Assembly: GCA_951213105.1 (NCBI GenBank)
Contig: OX578137.1
Span: forward strand, 55,509,236-55,573,235
DNA from: Amaurobius ferox
Lineage: Eukaryota; Arthropoda; Arachnida; Araneae; Amaurobiidae
DNA: 64,000 nt
Direction of reading: 5' to 3'
Under the pieces are notes generated by a model. That model was not told the origin of the DNA, ran no database searches, and worked only from the letters and a program-made list of their open reading frames with translations. Made by a program: the position numbers and the translations under genes. Shown in pieces: positions 33,564 through 46,240 of the stretch (position 1 is its first letter; the number at the start of each line of letters is the position of its first letter).

Positions 33564-34610
33564 CTTTTTGTAAAATAGATTTTATTTGTGATGTGAAGAT
33601 ATTTGTCTTTTTGAAAACAAATAGAACAAACAGACTATTTATGAAATGCGAAAAACTATATTTTAAGATGAAATGTATTTGGGTCGAGTGAAATTATCAA
33701 ATTCTAAAGTATATATTTTTTTGTAAAATAGATGTTGTTTGTGATGTGAAGATACGCATACAAGGTGTGTTATCGTAATTGACCTTGTTGTCTGAGTTTC
33801 AGCAATTAGTTCTAAACACATACATCAAATTCGAAAGTTTGTTAAAATAAAACGTGTCAAATTTTACAGTATAATAGCTTTGTAAAATCTATTTGTACTT
33901 TTCAAAACAAATAGAACAAACGGATTATTTATGAAATGCGAAAAATCATATTTTAAGATGAAAGGTATTTGTGTCGGGTGAAGTTATTAAATTTTACGGT
34001 ATAATATTTTTTGTAAAATAGATTTTCTTTGTGATGTGAAGATACGTATACAGGGTGTTTCATCATAATTGACCTTGCTCTCTGAGTTTGAGCAATTACC
34101 TCTAGACACATACTTCAAATTTGATAGTTTGTTAAAATAAAACGTGTCAAATTGTACAGAATAATAGCTTTGTAAAATATATTTTCCTTTTCAAAGCAAA
34201 TAGAACAAATGGACTATTTATGAAATGCTGAAAATCATATTTTAAGATAGAATGTATTTGGGTCGGGTGAAATTATCAAATTCTACAGCATATTTTTTTT
34301 TTGTAAAATAGATTTTTTTTGTGATGTGAAGATTCGCATACAGGGTTGACCTTGCTTTCTGAGTTTCAGCAATTAGTTCTAAGAACATACATCAAATTCG
34401 AAAGTTTGTCAAAATAAAATGTATCAAATTATACACTATAATATTTTTGTAAAATATATTTTGTCTGCTTTGTAAAGATACGTATGCAGGGTGTTTCGTC
34501 ATAATTGACCTTGCTTTCTGAGTTTCAGTAATTGGTTCTAAACACATACATCAAATTTGAAAGCTTGTTAAAATAAAATATGAAGTTCTATCATACTTTT
34601 TGGAAAGTGG
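33564..34610. repeat. 290 bp satellite, right part
   Basis: Units start at 33758, 34048, 34338 and, truncated, 34484, with the same markers as the left part. The spacing between unit starts 31775 and 33758 equals one unit plus about 1.69 kb, the size of the family A cluster. Confidence 0.88.
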
Positions 34611-36379
34611 TAAATTCATGAAAATAAAGGATTTTTATTTTTATAAGGACCCTTGAACAAAAAATGTTCAATTAAAAATATTGGGCTTCACAGTAACTAG
34701 TCCAAGGAGAAAACCCTACTGCAATTATCTGCAATATTCCTTGAGTGATTACTCAAAAAAAAAATTCGACAATTTTCCCCTTACAAATCAGGGGTCGGCT
34801 GCATATAAAATTTTGCAAACACCTTTTATGCAAAGTCTAGTTTCAGTTTAAAGGCAAACCTTGCAGAAAGAGTCATAGTCGAAGGAAAACCCAATTTCAA
34901 TTGTAACATATTTTGCTAACAGTTTACATTAATTCTATTGTATGCACCTTTATAAAACATTGCAGATGATTGTGCAGATGATTGCAGTGCAATGTTTTCT
35001 AATTGAAACATTTCTTTTTTATCAAAGGACCTTATATCAAAGGACTATATATCTATACACTTAATTTTTATGAAAATTTCAGTCACCGAAAAAAATTATA
35101 TGAAAGATTCCAATCAATGAAACATGCAATGATATATTTCAATCAATGATGCATGCATTGCTTCACCAATTTGACTCTAAAATATGTTTTAATAGAATTT
35201 TTTGATATTTCTTTTGTTAAATAATTCAGAATACATAAATTTTAATTAATAAAGACTTACTTACATATGTTTTTTTTATTTTTTGAAGCTTTGGGGATGA
35301 CCTCCCCCCTCCTACCGCCCTTAACTTCAAAATATGTGTAACTTTTTAAAGGTTATAAAATCTGAAAAGAAATCAGCTATAAACCTGCTTCCGACAAAGT
35401 GTTACAAACCAGTAAAAAACGTATATTGAAATGTTTCCAAGTTAAAAGCAGTTAACAAACAAGGAAAGACAAAATTTTAACACCCGTTATTCAACAGATA
35501 TTTATAGAGAATTAACTGAAGAAAATAAGTAGCTTAAATAGGTGCAATTTATTTTTATAATTAGTATACTTTTATCAAATAACCGCCTTGAGACAATTCG
35601 AGGATTGATGTCTGCATTTAATCCCATTGTGCAAAGGTTTATTAGATACTTTATCCTAGTACCAATATGTTTCAGTGAAAAACATACATTCAACAATGAA
35701 AATAAGTTCAATTTTGTGAAAAGAATAAAGCCCACAGTATATCAAAACAAATTTATTCCCTGGAGTTTTACAGTCAATATATATGTTCTACAAAACAGAT
35801 ACAATCTAAAATGAAAAAACGAATAAAAACTTTGACTTATACGTGCGTAGTTTGGTTTCTCCATTCTCTATATTTTAGCATCATTTTTATCTCTGATGAA
35901 GTAGAAGAGTGAATAGAGCAAACGATCATCGTCTATAAAAAGAATTAATTTTGTTATAATAACAAATTTAGCCATTTTAAATAAAAATGCTTAAAATATT
36001 ATTTTAATTATATAATTACTTATAAATATATAATTAAGAAATCCAGCGTATTTAACAGATAAATTAGCAAATTCAGTTTTGTAAAAAACAATGACAAAAA
36101 TTTGAGCGTTTTCATTACTAAATCTTTCAGAAAATCAGCAGGCTAATTGTTGTTACCACTTAAAATAAGCATACTAAATTTCATGTAATTAACATGATTA
36201 TTTCAAGAGATATCGCGCTCCCTGTAGACTTTTAATATCCCGGGAACGGCTCGCAATAACCACAAAATAATAGTGTTCATTGATTTATTCAAAGTTTACA
36301 AAACACTGAGTCATTTGATGATATTAAATATACGTATTTAGTTTTCATAATTTTTCCCGTTTCAGTTCCAAAGCAGCCA
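34611..36379. other. Gene-free AT-rich stretch
   Basis: No exon, RNA gene or repeat unit recognised. Overlapping short ORFs on opposite strands near 35502-35814 have no recognisable domain. Confidence 0.5.
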
Positions 36380-36800
36380 ATTTCCCAACAATGGCTATAT
36401 TATCATTCTGTAAGTTATATTATTCGCTTCTAAATAAAAATAATTAAACATAAAATGGTTAGTTTTGCAACAAATTTTAACACAATTATGCTTTTCATAA
36501 TGTTATCCATTTTATACTAAAAACAATCATTATCTCAACAACGACTCTGATACAGCTTTATAAGTTATATCATTCACTTTTAAATTAAAAAATTAAATAT
36601 AAAATGGTTATTTTTACAGCAAATTTTAATACAATTATGTTTTTACTATTTTTCACAATTTTAGATTAAAAGCATGTAATATCACAACAGCGTCTATAAT
36701 GTTAGTCTATGTTATTCGCTTATAAATAAAAAAAAAATAAATAAAATATGGTTATTTTTGCAACAAATTTTAACGCAATTATATTTTTTTTAATTTTTTG
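36380..36800. repeat. ~145 bp tandem repeat, about 2.7 copies
   Basis: A block containing AAGTTATATTATTCGCTT and AAAATGGTTATTTTTGCAACAAATTTTAACACAATTATG recurs with starts near 36412, 36562 and ~36705. Copies are diverged. Confidence 0.75.
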
Positions 36801-36811
36801 ACATACATTCA

Positions 36812-37728
36812 AAAAAATCTGATGTGGGCAGCACATGACTTTCCTTATATAATTCAATGAATTTACTACTTTTACAACAAAAAAATAGCTTAATCTTTTA
36901 ATAGATACTTATACTCTTTTCAAGATATTGAATTTTCGTCAATTAGTCGTCATTTTCATCAATTCAGCGTCATTTTTAACCATTTGGCGAGAGTTTCGTT
37001 AATTTGACGACATTTAAAAAGTCGCCAAGTTGGCGACATTCCACCAAATTCGTCGCCAAAATCTCGCCAAGCATTATGGAAGGAGAAATAAGTTATTCTT
37101 ATAGCAAATAAATGACTATTGAGGTTTATATATAAAAGTATTACTCAAAGTATCTTTTCTCATGAATAGAACGAGCTAGATCCACGAAAATGATGTCACC
37201 CAATGTATCGCATGATATTACATATGAAAAGTGAACATGTTTCTCAACAGTTAATATATTTTTTTAATTTATGGGATTTTTTGATAAATTTATTTGAAAA
37301 ATGTGCAATATCTCGAAAACGGTTCGTGCTAGCGTTCCAAAGTTTATGTCAATCGTTTTCTAAGGGAAAATTATATAAGAGTTGTCTATTTGCGTAATTA
37401 TATTAAAGGTTTTGACATTTTGATGATTTTTTCAAAATTTCACTCGAAAATTTAGGGAGTTCTGAACATTCGATTGTGTTTAAAAACAATAGGCTTCCAG
37501 TATTCACGGATTATGATTTTTGTACCAAATTTCAATCGAATTGCTCCATTCATTCGTGAGATATCGTCTCCACAGACTCACTGACACACACACACAGACA
37601 GACATCACCTCAGTGTTTGATTCGTGATCAGGGATGCTTGAAACGTGCTGATCCGTCGAAAACGCTAATTTGAATTTTCGACCCCGTCACAATACTTCCC
37701 TTATACAGTATGTATATAAGGAAAGTAA
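36812..37728 (-). repeat. Family A copy, minus orientation
   Basis: Full-length layout in reverse: AAAATCTGATGTGGGCAGCACATGACTTTCC at the left (its 3' end) and CTTATACAGTATGTATATAAGGAAAG at the right (its 5' palindrome). The microsatellite has shrunk to a short CA/CAGA run near 37584-37604. Confidence 0.85.
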
Positions 37729-38132
37729 AAATGTTGGATGCAGTGAAAGACTTTCCCTGTAGCCCCTCCAAAAGTCAGTATGTTTCTAACATTTCTTCGT
37801 AAGAATAATTGTCCCAAATATTTATTTGATCAGCTCAATTTACTCGAGAGTTTCAGCATATTCATGTTTAGAAAATTAAATTTCCAATATCTGATGAGTA
37901 GCTCTTGATAAATGCTTTACACGGTGTCAATTCATTAGCTCATTTGATAGTTTTGAGTGATTTTGTTTTGGTAGCATTCTGTATATTTAAGTTATTTTTG
38001 TTGTTATTTTTTGTTGTAACTTTTCAAGTGTAAATCAAGTATACCATTTTGCGTATGTTAACGTTTCATAAATAATAACATTTACTTTTAAATAGAAAAT
38101 CACATACTAAATATTTATTTTCGTAACATTTT
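37729..38132. other. Gene-free stretch between family A copies
   Basis: AT-rich, no recognisable gene. Confidence 0.5.
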
Positions 38133-38317
38133 TACTTTCCTTATATGCATAATGTATAAGGAAAGTATTGTGACGGGGTCGAAAATTCGAATTCGAGTTT
38201 TCGACGGGAGAGCGCGTTTCAAGCATCCCTGATCACGAATTAAACATTTTTGAAGTGATGTGTGTGTGTGTGTGTGTGTATGTGAAAGTATGAGAGTGTG
38301 TGTGTGTGTGTGTGAAA

Positions 38318-38364
<47 letters not shown>

Positions 38365-39080
38365 TGTGTGTCAGTGAGCCTGTGGAGACGATAACTGACG
38401 AACGAATGGACCGATTCGAACGAAATTTGGTACAAAAACCACAATCCGTAAACACTGAAAGCCTATTACTTTTATGTGCACTCGAATGTTCAGAACCCCC
38501 CTAAATTTTCGAGTGAAATTTTTCCTTAGAAAACGATTGGCATAAACTTTAGAACGCAAGCATGAACCGTTCTCGAGATATTGCACATTTTTCAAATAAA
38601 TTTATTAAAAAGTCCTATAAATTAAAAAAAATATTAACTGTTGAGAAACATGTTCGCTTTTCATTTGTAATATCATTCGATAAATTTGGTGACATCATTC
38701 TGGTGGATCTAGCTCGTTCCATTCATGAGAAAAGACACTTTGAGTAATACTTTTGTATTTGAACGCCAATAGTCATTTATCTGCTATAAGAATAACTTAT
38801 TTCTCCGTCCATAACGCTTGGCGAAATTTTGGCGACGAATTTCAAAGAATATCGCCAATTTGGCGACTTTTTAAAATGTTGCCAAATTAACGAAAAGCTC
38901 GCCATCTGGATAAAAATGACGCTAAATCTATGAAAATAACAACTGATTGTAGAAAATTCAATATCTTGGAAAGAATATAAGTATCTACTATAAGAAAAAA
39001 ATAACTTTTTTTTACTGTAAAAGTAGTAAATTCATTGCATTATATAAGGAAAGTCATGTGTTGCCCACATCAGATTTTTA
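38133..39080 (+). repeat. Family A copy with expanded (GT)n
   Basis: Starts ACTTTCCTTATATGCATAATGTATAAGGAAAG and ends CCCACATCAGATTTTT. The microsatellite, ~38257-38372, is the longest in the window and is interrupted by GAAAGTATG units. Compared with the 25.4 kb copy about 70 bp are missing after the GAACCCCCCTAAATTTTC block. Confidence 0.87.
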
Positions 39081-40539
39081 TGTATGTAATTATATTTTTA
39101 TTACATTCTTCAAATTTCAGCTTCGAAATACGAGATTTCTTATGCAATCACTCAACTATAGTGATTCAAAATTTTAACAACAATGAAAAGGAATATTATA
39201 AACATCGTATATAAACACAACATTATAAGTGTTTTTGCCCATATATTTAATTACTCTAAACCATTGGGTGTATCGTATGTTTTAGGATCTTATAACGTAT
39301 TTTAAGGAATCGTTTTAAGAAATGTCTATCATTTTAAGAACTTACTATAATAATTTACATACTTTCCCATCAAAAATATTACCAAGGGGCATCCCCAATC
39401 CCTTCTAGCTGCTGCTACTTAATTTTGAGTCCAGGCGGCATTTGTAAGCTCTATTAAACCTACTTTTACCGGAAACATAACACTTAGTCAGATATGGAAT
39501 CAAACTCAGCTTTTATGGTATACGCCAGGAGAGAAATCATTAATGGAAGTATGCGTATACTGTAAGGAATTTCTATAATTCAGAAAACAAGAAACCAAGG
39601 GTGCAAGTGACATTAAAAATTGAGTTAAATACGTAAGGGGATTATAAAAATGCCCCCGTTTTTTGCAGTACATAAATATAAATTATTTCTCATCCCATAC
39701 TATTATATATTGGTAAATCACTTAACCACTTGTTCATATTTGGCTTTTGTTTCAAAGACAGGGGATCAAAGTTGAGTTATACTTCATCACTACATCAAGC
39801 GACAGTGCATCTTTACTTAGACAGCGTGACGATGTGATTCATTCTTACAGTGGTTCCAAGTGGTGCTGTTAACTTAAGTCTTATTCTGTATGGGATAAGT
39901 CTGGTGTTTCTTCATTTTTTCATTTTTATAATGAAAGGTTTCTGGAGAAAGCCAATTAGCTTTTCTCTTTTGTTAAAGAAAAATGATTGATGAAAAGAAT
40001 CCTAATCTCAAAATTTATGGTGAATAACTTTTTCTTTATTAGCATAAAACGTTTTTAGAGATATTTTATCTCTTGTCTCATTACAGTAATTAATTACTTT
40101 TTGATAGATGGTCTTACGTTATTTAGTAATGAAGACTACTCTGACCAAAACATGGCTACAACCCTGAAGGCGAGAACGGCAGTTCTAACTCGTCAGAAGG
40201 ATAAAGGGAACAGAGAATGAGAGAAGTCTAATGAAAGAATCAGCCCAAAATTACCATTCCATTTCCATATCAAACTCAAAGGTTAATACGCGGCTGAGCT
40301 GAAACTTAGGAGTCAGAGAAAACAAAGAAATTAAGAAATGAAATGGAGAAACATTTAACTCTGAGCCAAAAATCTCATAAATCTGGAATAATACAAGAAC
40401 GTAACTATCGCTGTATGTGTAACTGTAATATTATTGTGCTTAAAGAAAATTGTCTGGTAATTTTACTGATGTTTGGAAACTTGGTCTTGAGAGCTTCAGA
40501 TTTCATATTTAAGAATACCCAGTTCCTTTCATAGAGCAG
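39081..40539. other. Gene-free AT-rich stretch
   Basis: No exon or RNA gene recognised. Confidence 0.5.
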
Positions 40540-40806
40540 TTGGCGTGGCTTGCTTTAGACTTGCACGGGTCATGATTACTTACAGAGTCACCTGTATCGA
40601 GTGGGAATGACAGATACAGATATCTGCCCTCTTTGCGACCATGGCGTTCCCATGACTGGAGAGCACCTCAACATTTGCCCTGCTGTTCTTGACTGTTTTC
40701 CTTTATGTGTTACTGACAAGGGTTTTAGTGACTATTTTTATCATTCTTCTTTGTATTGGGCTGCTCGTCGACTTATGGCCGAGAGATCGGAGACGGGCAC
40801 AGGATA
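40540..40806 (+). pseudogene. LINE fragment, RNase H C-terminal zinc knuckle
   Basis: Reads FRL, then after a frameshift TGHDYLQSHLYRVGM, DICPLC and GEHLNICP, and ends with a stop at ~40805. This is the tail of the RNase H/CCHC region in Jockey-like non-LTR ORF2 proteins. It lacks the catalytic part and is frameshifted near 40565, so it is a dead 5'-truncated copy. It differs from the 21.4 and 49.8 kb fragments and so represents a separate LINE lineage. Confidence 0.75.
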
Positions 40807-41719
40807 AAAAAAGGATTTCCTTTTTAAACTCAGTTATTGAATTAGATTGTATTAATAGCCTTTTACACTTCATACCAAACCGAACTGAGTTGGAAGAAAC
40901 GCAACTTCTATATCCGAACATATTGTTATTACCGAAAAACCCAAATTCAAGTAATCTAAGTTTGGAAATCTGATGCGTTATTTAGAGTTTGTGGCTTCAC
41001 TCTATCTAGATTTCTTTAAATTCATCCTCTCCTTAATTCACCAGAATGAAGCAAGCAAGAAAGATATTTCTCATCCATACACCTCAAATGATAGTGAGGA
41101 AGTCCATGAACTAAATACAATATATAAGACGAACCAGGGGGCGCTGTTCCAAGCTTGTCATTTGTAATTCTGCTTTGAACGATAGAGGGTGTTCCCATAG
41201 TTTAACTGCAAACGATATTGTGCTTCGAGTAGAGTTTGTGACTCCGATATAAGGACGTCCTCTATTGATCGATCCAAAACCGCGAATAGCAGTATTGGAA
41301 ATGGGACCTAACCTTTAAAGCATCATTGATTTCATAAATATTGTATCGCAATGCTAAATTCTTTAATAAATCTACATTTTTGTAACATGAAACGTGTTGT
41401 CTACCTCACTCGCGTGCAAATTATTTTTAAAGCATTGGTCTTAAAGTCTGTAATTTCCTTAATTTGCATTTTCTGGGAAAGAAAAAAGTATCGAAATATA
41501 TATGCAACAGTGAAAAATGTAATGCCTGTTTTCTTTCACTTACTGTTGATGCTCATTTTTGAGCTCATTTATCTGGATATCAGCTTTCTGCAATTGTATT
41601 CCTTGGCTTCTGGAATCCTCATTTACCTTACACAAACCATAAATAAATATTTAAATAAGAAAAATAACAATTAGATAAATACATTTTCTAACCCAAAATA
41701 TCAGTATATTGATAATTAC
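40807..41719. other. Intron sequence with two unassigned small ORFs
   Basis: Plus-strand frames 40973-41167 and 41351-41674 (107 codons, hydrophobic, Leu/Ile-rich) have no recognised domain or splice support. They lie antisense in the inferred Kunitz intron and are probably chance frames. Confidence 0.4.
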
Positions 41720-41926
41720 ATCTCATTTTGTGACCACAAGCATCTAGACACTCTGCCCATGACTCAAATCTGTTGTCGTTTCCTTTACAACCACCATAAT
41801 CAAATCTGGAGCATTCCACTCCGTCAAAATACCAGCTAGGCATAAGAGCTTCACAGGGGCCTGTTTCTTTAGGAAGATCACATCTGTCAGGAAGGTGAAA
41901 CACTGGAGCAACATAGCTATCACTGT
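41720..41926 (-). CDS. Kunitz domain exon, type B, P1 Glu
   Basis: A 207-base internal exon with acceptor TTTCATTGCAG and a donor chosen at GAT|GTAATT, both phase 1. The chosen donor makes the exon exactly as long as the 62.4 kb exon, its closest relative here. An alternative donor (TGTG|GTCACA) or read-through to a TAG at 41688-41690 as a terminal exon cannot be excluded. The linker DSDSYVAPVFHLPDR precedes a Kunitz domain with Cys spacing 8-13-7-12-3 and DYGGCKGNDNRFESW. The residue after Cys2 is Glu, so trypsin inhibition is unlikely. PSWYFDG replaces the usual IRWYYNG, and no N-glycosylation sequon is left. It should splice from the type A exon at 46.7 kb across a 4.8 kb intron. Confidence 0.87.
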
Positions 41927-43439
41927 CTGCAATGAAATTAAACCAAAACATGGTATAGTCTAAAACACTAATCAATGATCTAAAATAAATATCCATACTA
42001 CCTAATAGGAGGCACATTCGGACAGAGGCATTATTGTTTATTATATTGTTGATAAATAGTTGGGAAAAATTCTAATGCATGGCAGTGGTATGTTCATTGT
42101 TTTGTTCTCAGTTGATTATGTCTAACTCAAATGGTAAATGCTATACAATAAAATAAAATTGTTTTGCTTACTTTGCAAGTAAACATTTTCATTATCAGTG
42201 TAAACATATATTACCTAAAGGAATTCGGTTATAATTAAAGTTTTTTGGTGTATCCTCTATAACCAAGCTACAATGCAGACTAAAATTTTGAGGTTTGCTA
42301 ATTTGCGTTTCCTATTGACTAACTGTTTTATTTCAAAATGACGCATGGGGTATGAATTGCGTAAGTATTAAGCGACGCTTAATTCTCTCACAGAGCGACA
42401 CCTTTCTTAGGCCTTTAAGCGACGCTTAAGAGCCAAAGAAAAATAGAGACTCAGAACGAGCTAGGATATTTACGGCGCCCAGAACAAAAACTGTTTCTTC
42501 CAAAACTGTATTGAAAATACAAAGTATTTTATTGTTATTATGACAGTTATATGTATAAGGTTATACGTATATGTAGTTATACGCATCATGTGCAAATACT
42601 TATAGTGTACTAAATGACATTTTTATTCAAACTATTCTGTTAAAATATTTAATTTAATGCTCCTAAAAAGAAGTTTAAGAATCTCGGTTCTCGCTATACA
42701 AAATTATCTTCACCGGCAGATCTGAAGAATAAAACATCCAGGCCCTTTTGTAAGCAAATTTACAAAAAATATGGATCAATATATGCAAAAAAAAGCGTTA
42801 AGCTTGTATGGGACCCGTACTACTCATATACGCGAATATTAGAAGATATAACCTGCATTAGTAGATTACATGTATAAATTGAAAAAATCAATAAACTCGT
42901 AGTCTTTAAACCTGAAGGCAATAATTGATTCCAATATATTCCAAATTAAAAGTGCTAAAATTATATGGGAAGATATACCCATATTAATAATATCGTAGAT
43001 TAGAATATATGTCCGAGTGTTAGTAGAAGATTACCCGCATTGCAATATGCGTCTCAAAAATCTTTGTCAAAATAAAACAGATGACGTAATAATTTGAAAA
43101 TATCAATAATCCCCGTAATCTTAACACCAGAAAGCTGTAATTGATTCCAATATATTCCAATGTATATCAAAATATATGCCAATACACCTGTACTTCTTAT
43201 GTTGTCGTAGATTAGAAGATACACCCGTGCATTTACTCGTTCAAAGTACAATAGGACAGCGTAGAAGATTACTCGTACAACTTACAATGAGTTTTAACAA
43301 TTTTTGCCGCAATGAAAATATGCATAATAACTAGAAAATATCAATAATCTCTGAATAAATAATCCCCGAAGATATCAATAATAATAAAGTTGGAACCTGA
43401 AGACCGTAATTGATATTATCCAGTCAAAAATACAATGGC
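41927..43439. other. Intron sequence with a paired near-palindrome
   Basis: The near-palindrome TTAAGCGACGCTTAA occurs at ~42370 and again at ~42416. The rest is AT-rich with no recognised exon. Confidence 0.5.
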
Positions 43440-44030
43440 AATGAAATTTATTATATATATATATATATATATTTTCATTATTCAAATCGGAAAAAATTTA
43501 ATAAAAAATTGTCTGCCACATAAACAGATTGGATTTAAATCCGTTGATAAGCGACACGATACCATTTGCTTCAAATATATTGGTGGAAAAAATATCGGCT
43601 GAATAATGCTATCTCTATGGAAGGTTTGACGACATTTTCGTCCATTTAGCGACATTTTAAAAAATCGCCAAATGTATCGCCAAGTGGTACTGTCGAACTG
43701 GCAGTACCACATGGCGACAAATTGACGAAATATCATCACAATGCTATCCCCTTAAAAACACAATTTCATTTATTAGGCACAATTTTATCAATTTCATGAT
43801 ATTTTTATGGATTTACAAACATTTTTATCAATTTGGTGACATTTTAAAAATTCGCTAAATATATTACTAAGTAGGACGGACAGACAAATGCTACCTAAAC
43901 ATCAATTCAGTACTTCCTTCTAAAAAAACAAAATTGATTCCATTGACTTAGCGTCGTTTTTATCAATTTGGGGATATTTCCGTCATTTGACAACGTTTAA
44001 AAAAGTTTCCCAAATTCGTAGCTCTGAATT
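43440..44030. repeat. (TA)n plus a family-A-related GGCGAC-rich segment
   Basis: (TA)n at ~43452-43471. Then 43610-44010 carries rhythmic TTTGGCGACATTTTTATCAA-like units like the GGCGAC block within family A, at low identity and without the family A ends. Confidence 0.55.
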
Positions 44031-44848
44031 TGCAGATCTGAAGAAAAAATAACCTGATCCCTTTTGTATATACTAAACGAAAACACTAGAATTGTATTAG
44101 AAAATATCCCCGTTCTACTCTTTTCCTGTTTCAACAATCGGCTAAATGAGTTTATTAGCTAAACACAATATATAAGCTTGCAAACACTTTGCTAAAATAA
44201 ATGAAAGTGATGTACGCAGTCCGAAATTAATATAATTAAAAGATAAATCAAACCATTCATGTATAAGATATATTTTTATATTTATTTATTTATTATTCAA
44301 TTTGAAAAATCAATAATAAAAATTAACAAACACATTTAATTTAATTGCGTTGCTGAGCAACATGATATACGATAGAATCTTCTTCATAAAATGCTAATAA
44401 TGAAATCACCATTTTGATTTCTTAATACTTTTCATTATTGAGTAAAAGCTTGTGAAAGATATACCATGGTGATATTCATTTAAATTCATGTTTCAAACAA
44501 TAATGTTTTCAAACACGTCATGCTTTTAGAAAGTGACTAATTAGTGCAAAAGTCTTCCAAACTCAGAGTTAAAGTTTTAATTCAATTTCACGTTTTAATC
44601 AAACGATTTCCAACCTTTTCGTTTTGATGAACCACGGAGTTAGAGAGTAGAACTCCTAGGAAAAAATTTCGTTTTTCATTAATATCTTGACAATCCCTGG
44701 ACCTAGAAACTCGAAACTTAAACTAAATTTAAGGAAGGCTATTTCAAGGCTACCCACAAAATTTCATTAAATTCGGTTCGGCCATTCCCTCGTGATGTTG
44801 AGACAGTCAGACAGACAGACAGACAGACTGACAGATTTTCAATTTCAT
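44031..44848. other. Gene-free stretch with a short (AGAC)n run
   Basis: A possible older repeat at 44600-44836 ends in (AGAC)n at ~44807-44834. No gene recognised. Confidence 0.5.
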
Positions 44849-46240
44849 TAACACTTTACAACATTGTTAAAAAGAGTTTATGACTTTGTTCATTCTGTCT
44901 GTCTGTCTCTCTGTCTGTCTGTCTGTCTGTCCGTTAGCACGATAACTGCCGCAGAAAAGATTTTATCAAAATTAAATTTTAATATATTGTTCAGACGGTC
45001 TGTAGGACCTATGGGAATTTAATGAATAATATCAACCTATTATTTTTGGATTGAACCCGGGTTGAAAAAATGAAATACATTGAACTCTATGGGACCTAAT
45101 TTTTCAAATGTTTTTAAGCGGATTTAAAATGCACAAATTGCTTCGAAAGTTTCAGGAAATATTCAAATTATCCCATAAAATATATAAAAAAAATTCAGCA
45201 AAATATATTCAGCAGTTTTTTAAATAAGAATTAAAATAATAACTACACTTTTATATGATGAGTTCACGTCACTATTATATGAAGAGATCACGTGACCCAC
45301 TTCAAAATTAAAATATGGCATTCATTTTGTGTCAAAATTGTGATTTTTAAAGTTTTTTTAATTTATATTTAGTGCTGTATCCGTCTTAAAACTGCTTTAT
45401 TTTTGCTTAAATTCTATGCATCTACACTCTGAAGCAAAGCAATTACAATATATTTGAATTTAAATGATCATCAAACTTTGATTATTTCTACAACGAAACC
45501 TAATTTCCACTTATGGAGAATGTGAACACCAAAAGTTTTTGAGACCCAGACTGTCCGACCTACTAGAAGGTGTAAGGTTGTTTGGACGGACACCAAAAGA
45601 TGTAGATTGAGCTGTATAAGAATTGCTGCGTTTCTTTAACACAAAATTATTTAGCTCATGGAGCAATATAGCTTATATGAATGAAGCATTCATTGATCTT
45701 ACATAGAGAAGCAGACGATTTTTTTCGATGAAGTTTTAGGCGAAGTTTCGATGATGTTTAATTACTTATTTGTACCTCCATGGTCTTCAGTTTTAAAATA
45801 AAATAAATTATTATAGTATTGTGATGAATGAAATTTATGGAAAAACAATTATGAATGAAATACTCCTTTTATAGAGAGATCGAGGAGTGTTATATTTCGA
45901 TGACGCCATTTGAATAAATTTAATTTTTTTCGATGAAGTTTTCAAACATAATAAATTATTGTATTATTATGATAATTTTAAAAATATTACCGAGGAATGT
46001 ATCGCATTTTAGAGATGTTTAAACCAAGCAATTTATATTTAATTGTCGTTATTTGAATGAAGTTCTTTTTTTTTGATGAAGTTTTTAAGTTTTCAAATAT
46101 AATAAATTAATGTAATATATTTTGATAATTTTAAAAATATTACCGAGAAATTTATCGCATTTTTGAGATGTTTAAATAAAATTGCATTGAAGTTGGAATG
46201 TATTTCATAATCAATGCTTTATGTATTATTGATCTTTCTT
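44849..46240 (+). repeat. Family B interspersed repeat with (CTGT)n
   Basis: Starts with the hairpin AACACTTTACAACATTGTTAA..., then (CTGT)n at ~44896-44930, CCGTTAGCACGATAACTGCC, AGACGGTCTGTAGGACCTAT, a long AT-rich body, and an end GAAGTTGGAATGTATTTCATAATCAATGC with a terminal hairpin. It matches 59067-60375 along its length and carries a SINE insertion at 45536. No coding capacity. Confidence 0.87.
45536..45589 (-). repeat. Short SINE insertion with TSD and paralogous empty site
   Basis: A 5'-truncated SINE (TTTTTGAGACCCAGACTGTC to GTTTGGACGG on the plus strand) is flanked by ACACCAAAAG at 45526-45535 and 45590-45599. The other family B copy at 59.7 kb has no insert at the same point, so it serves as the empty site. 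Confidence 0.9.

Noticed and set aside
36812..36845. Hammerhead ribozyme at the family A 3' end (CTGATGTGG)
   Set aside because: The CTGATGA core and downstream GAAA are not both present, and the expected stems do not form; likewise for CTGATGAG near 37888.
38115..38455. His/Thr-rich ORFs (HTHTHT) at several (GT)n sites
   Set aside because: Reading of the (CA)n microsatellite strand within family A repeats; also at 25.5, 32.1 and 32.9 kb.
40601..40807. Independent small Cys/His protein
   Set aside because: The motif order and upstream frameshifted FRL...TGHDYL identify it as a LINE ORF2 tail.
41351..41674. 107-codon hydrophobic ORF beside a Kunitz exon
   Set aside because: Leu/Ile-rich by base composition; no membrane-protein family recognised and antisense to the inferred intron.
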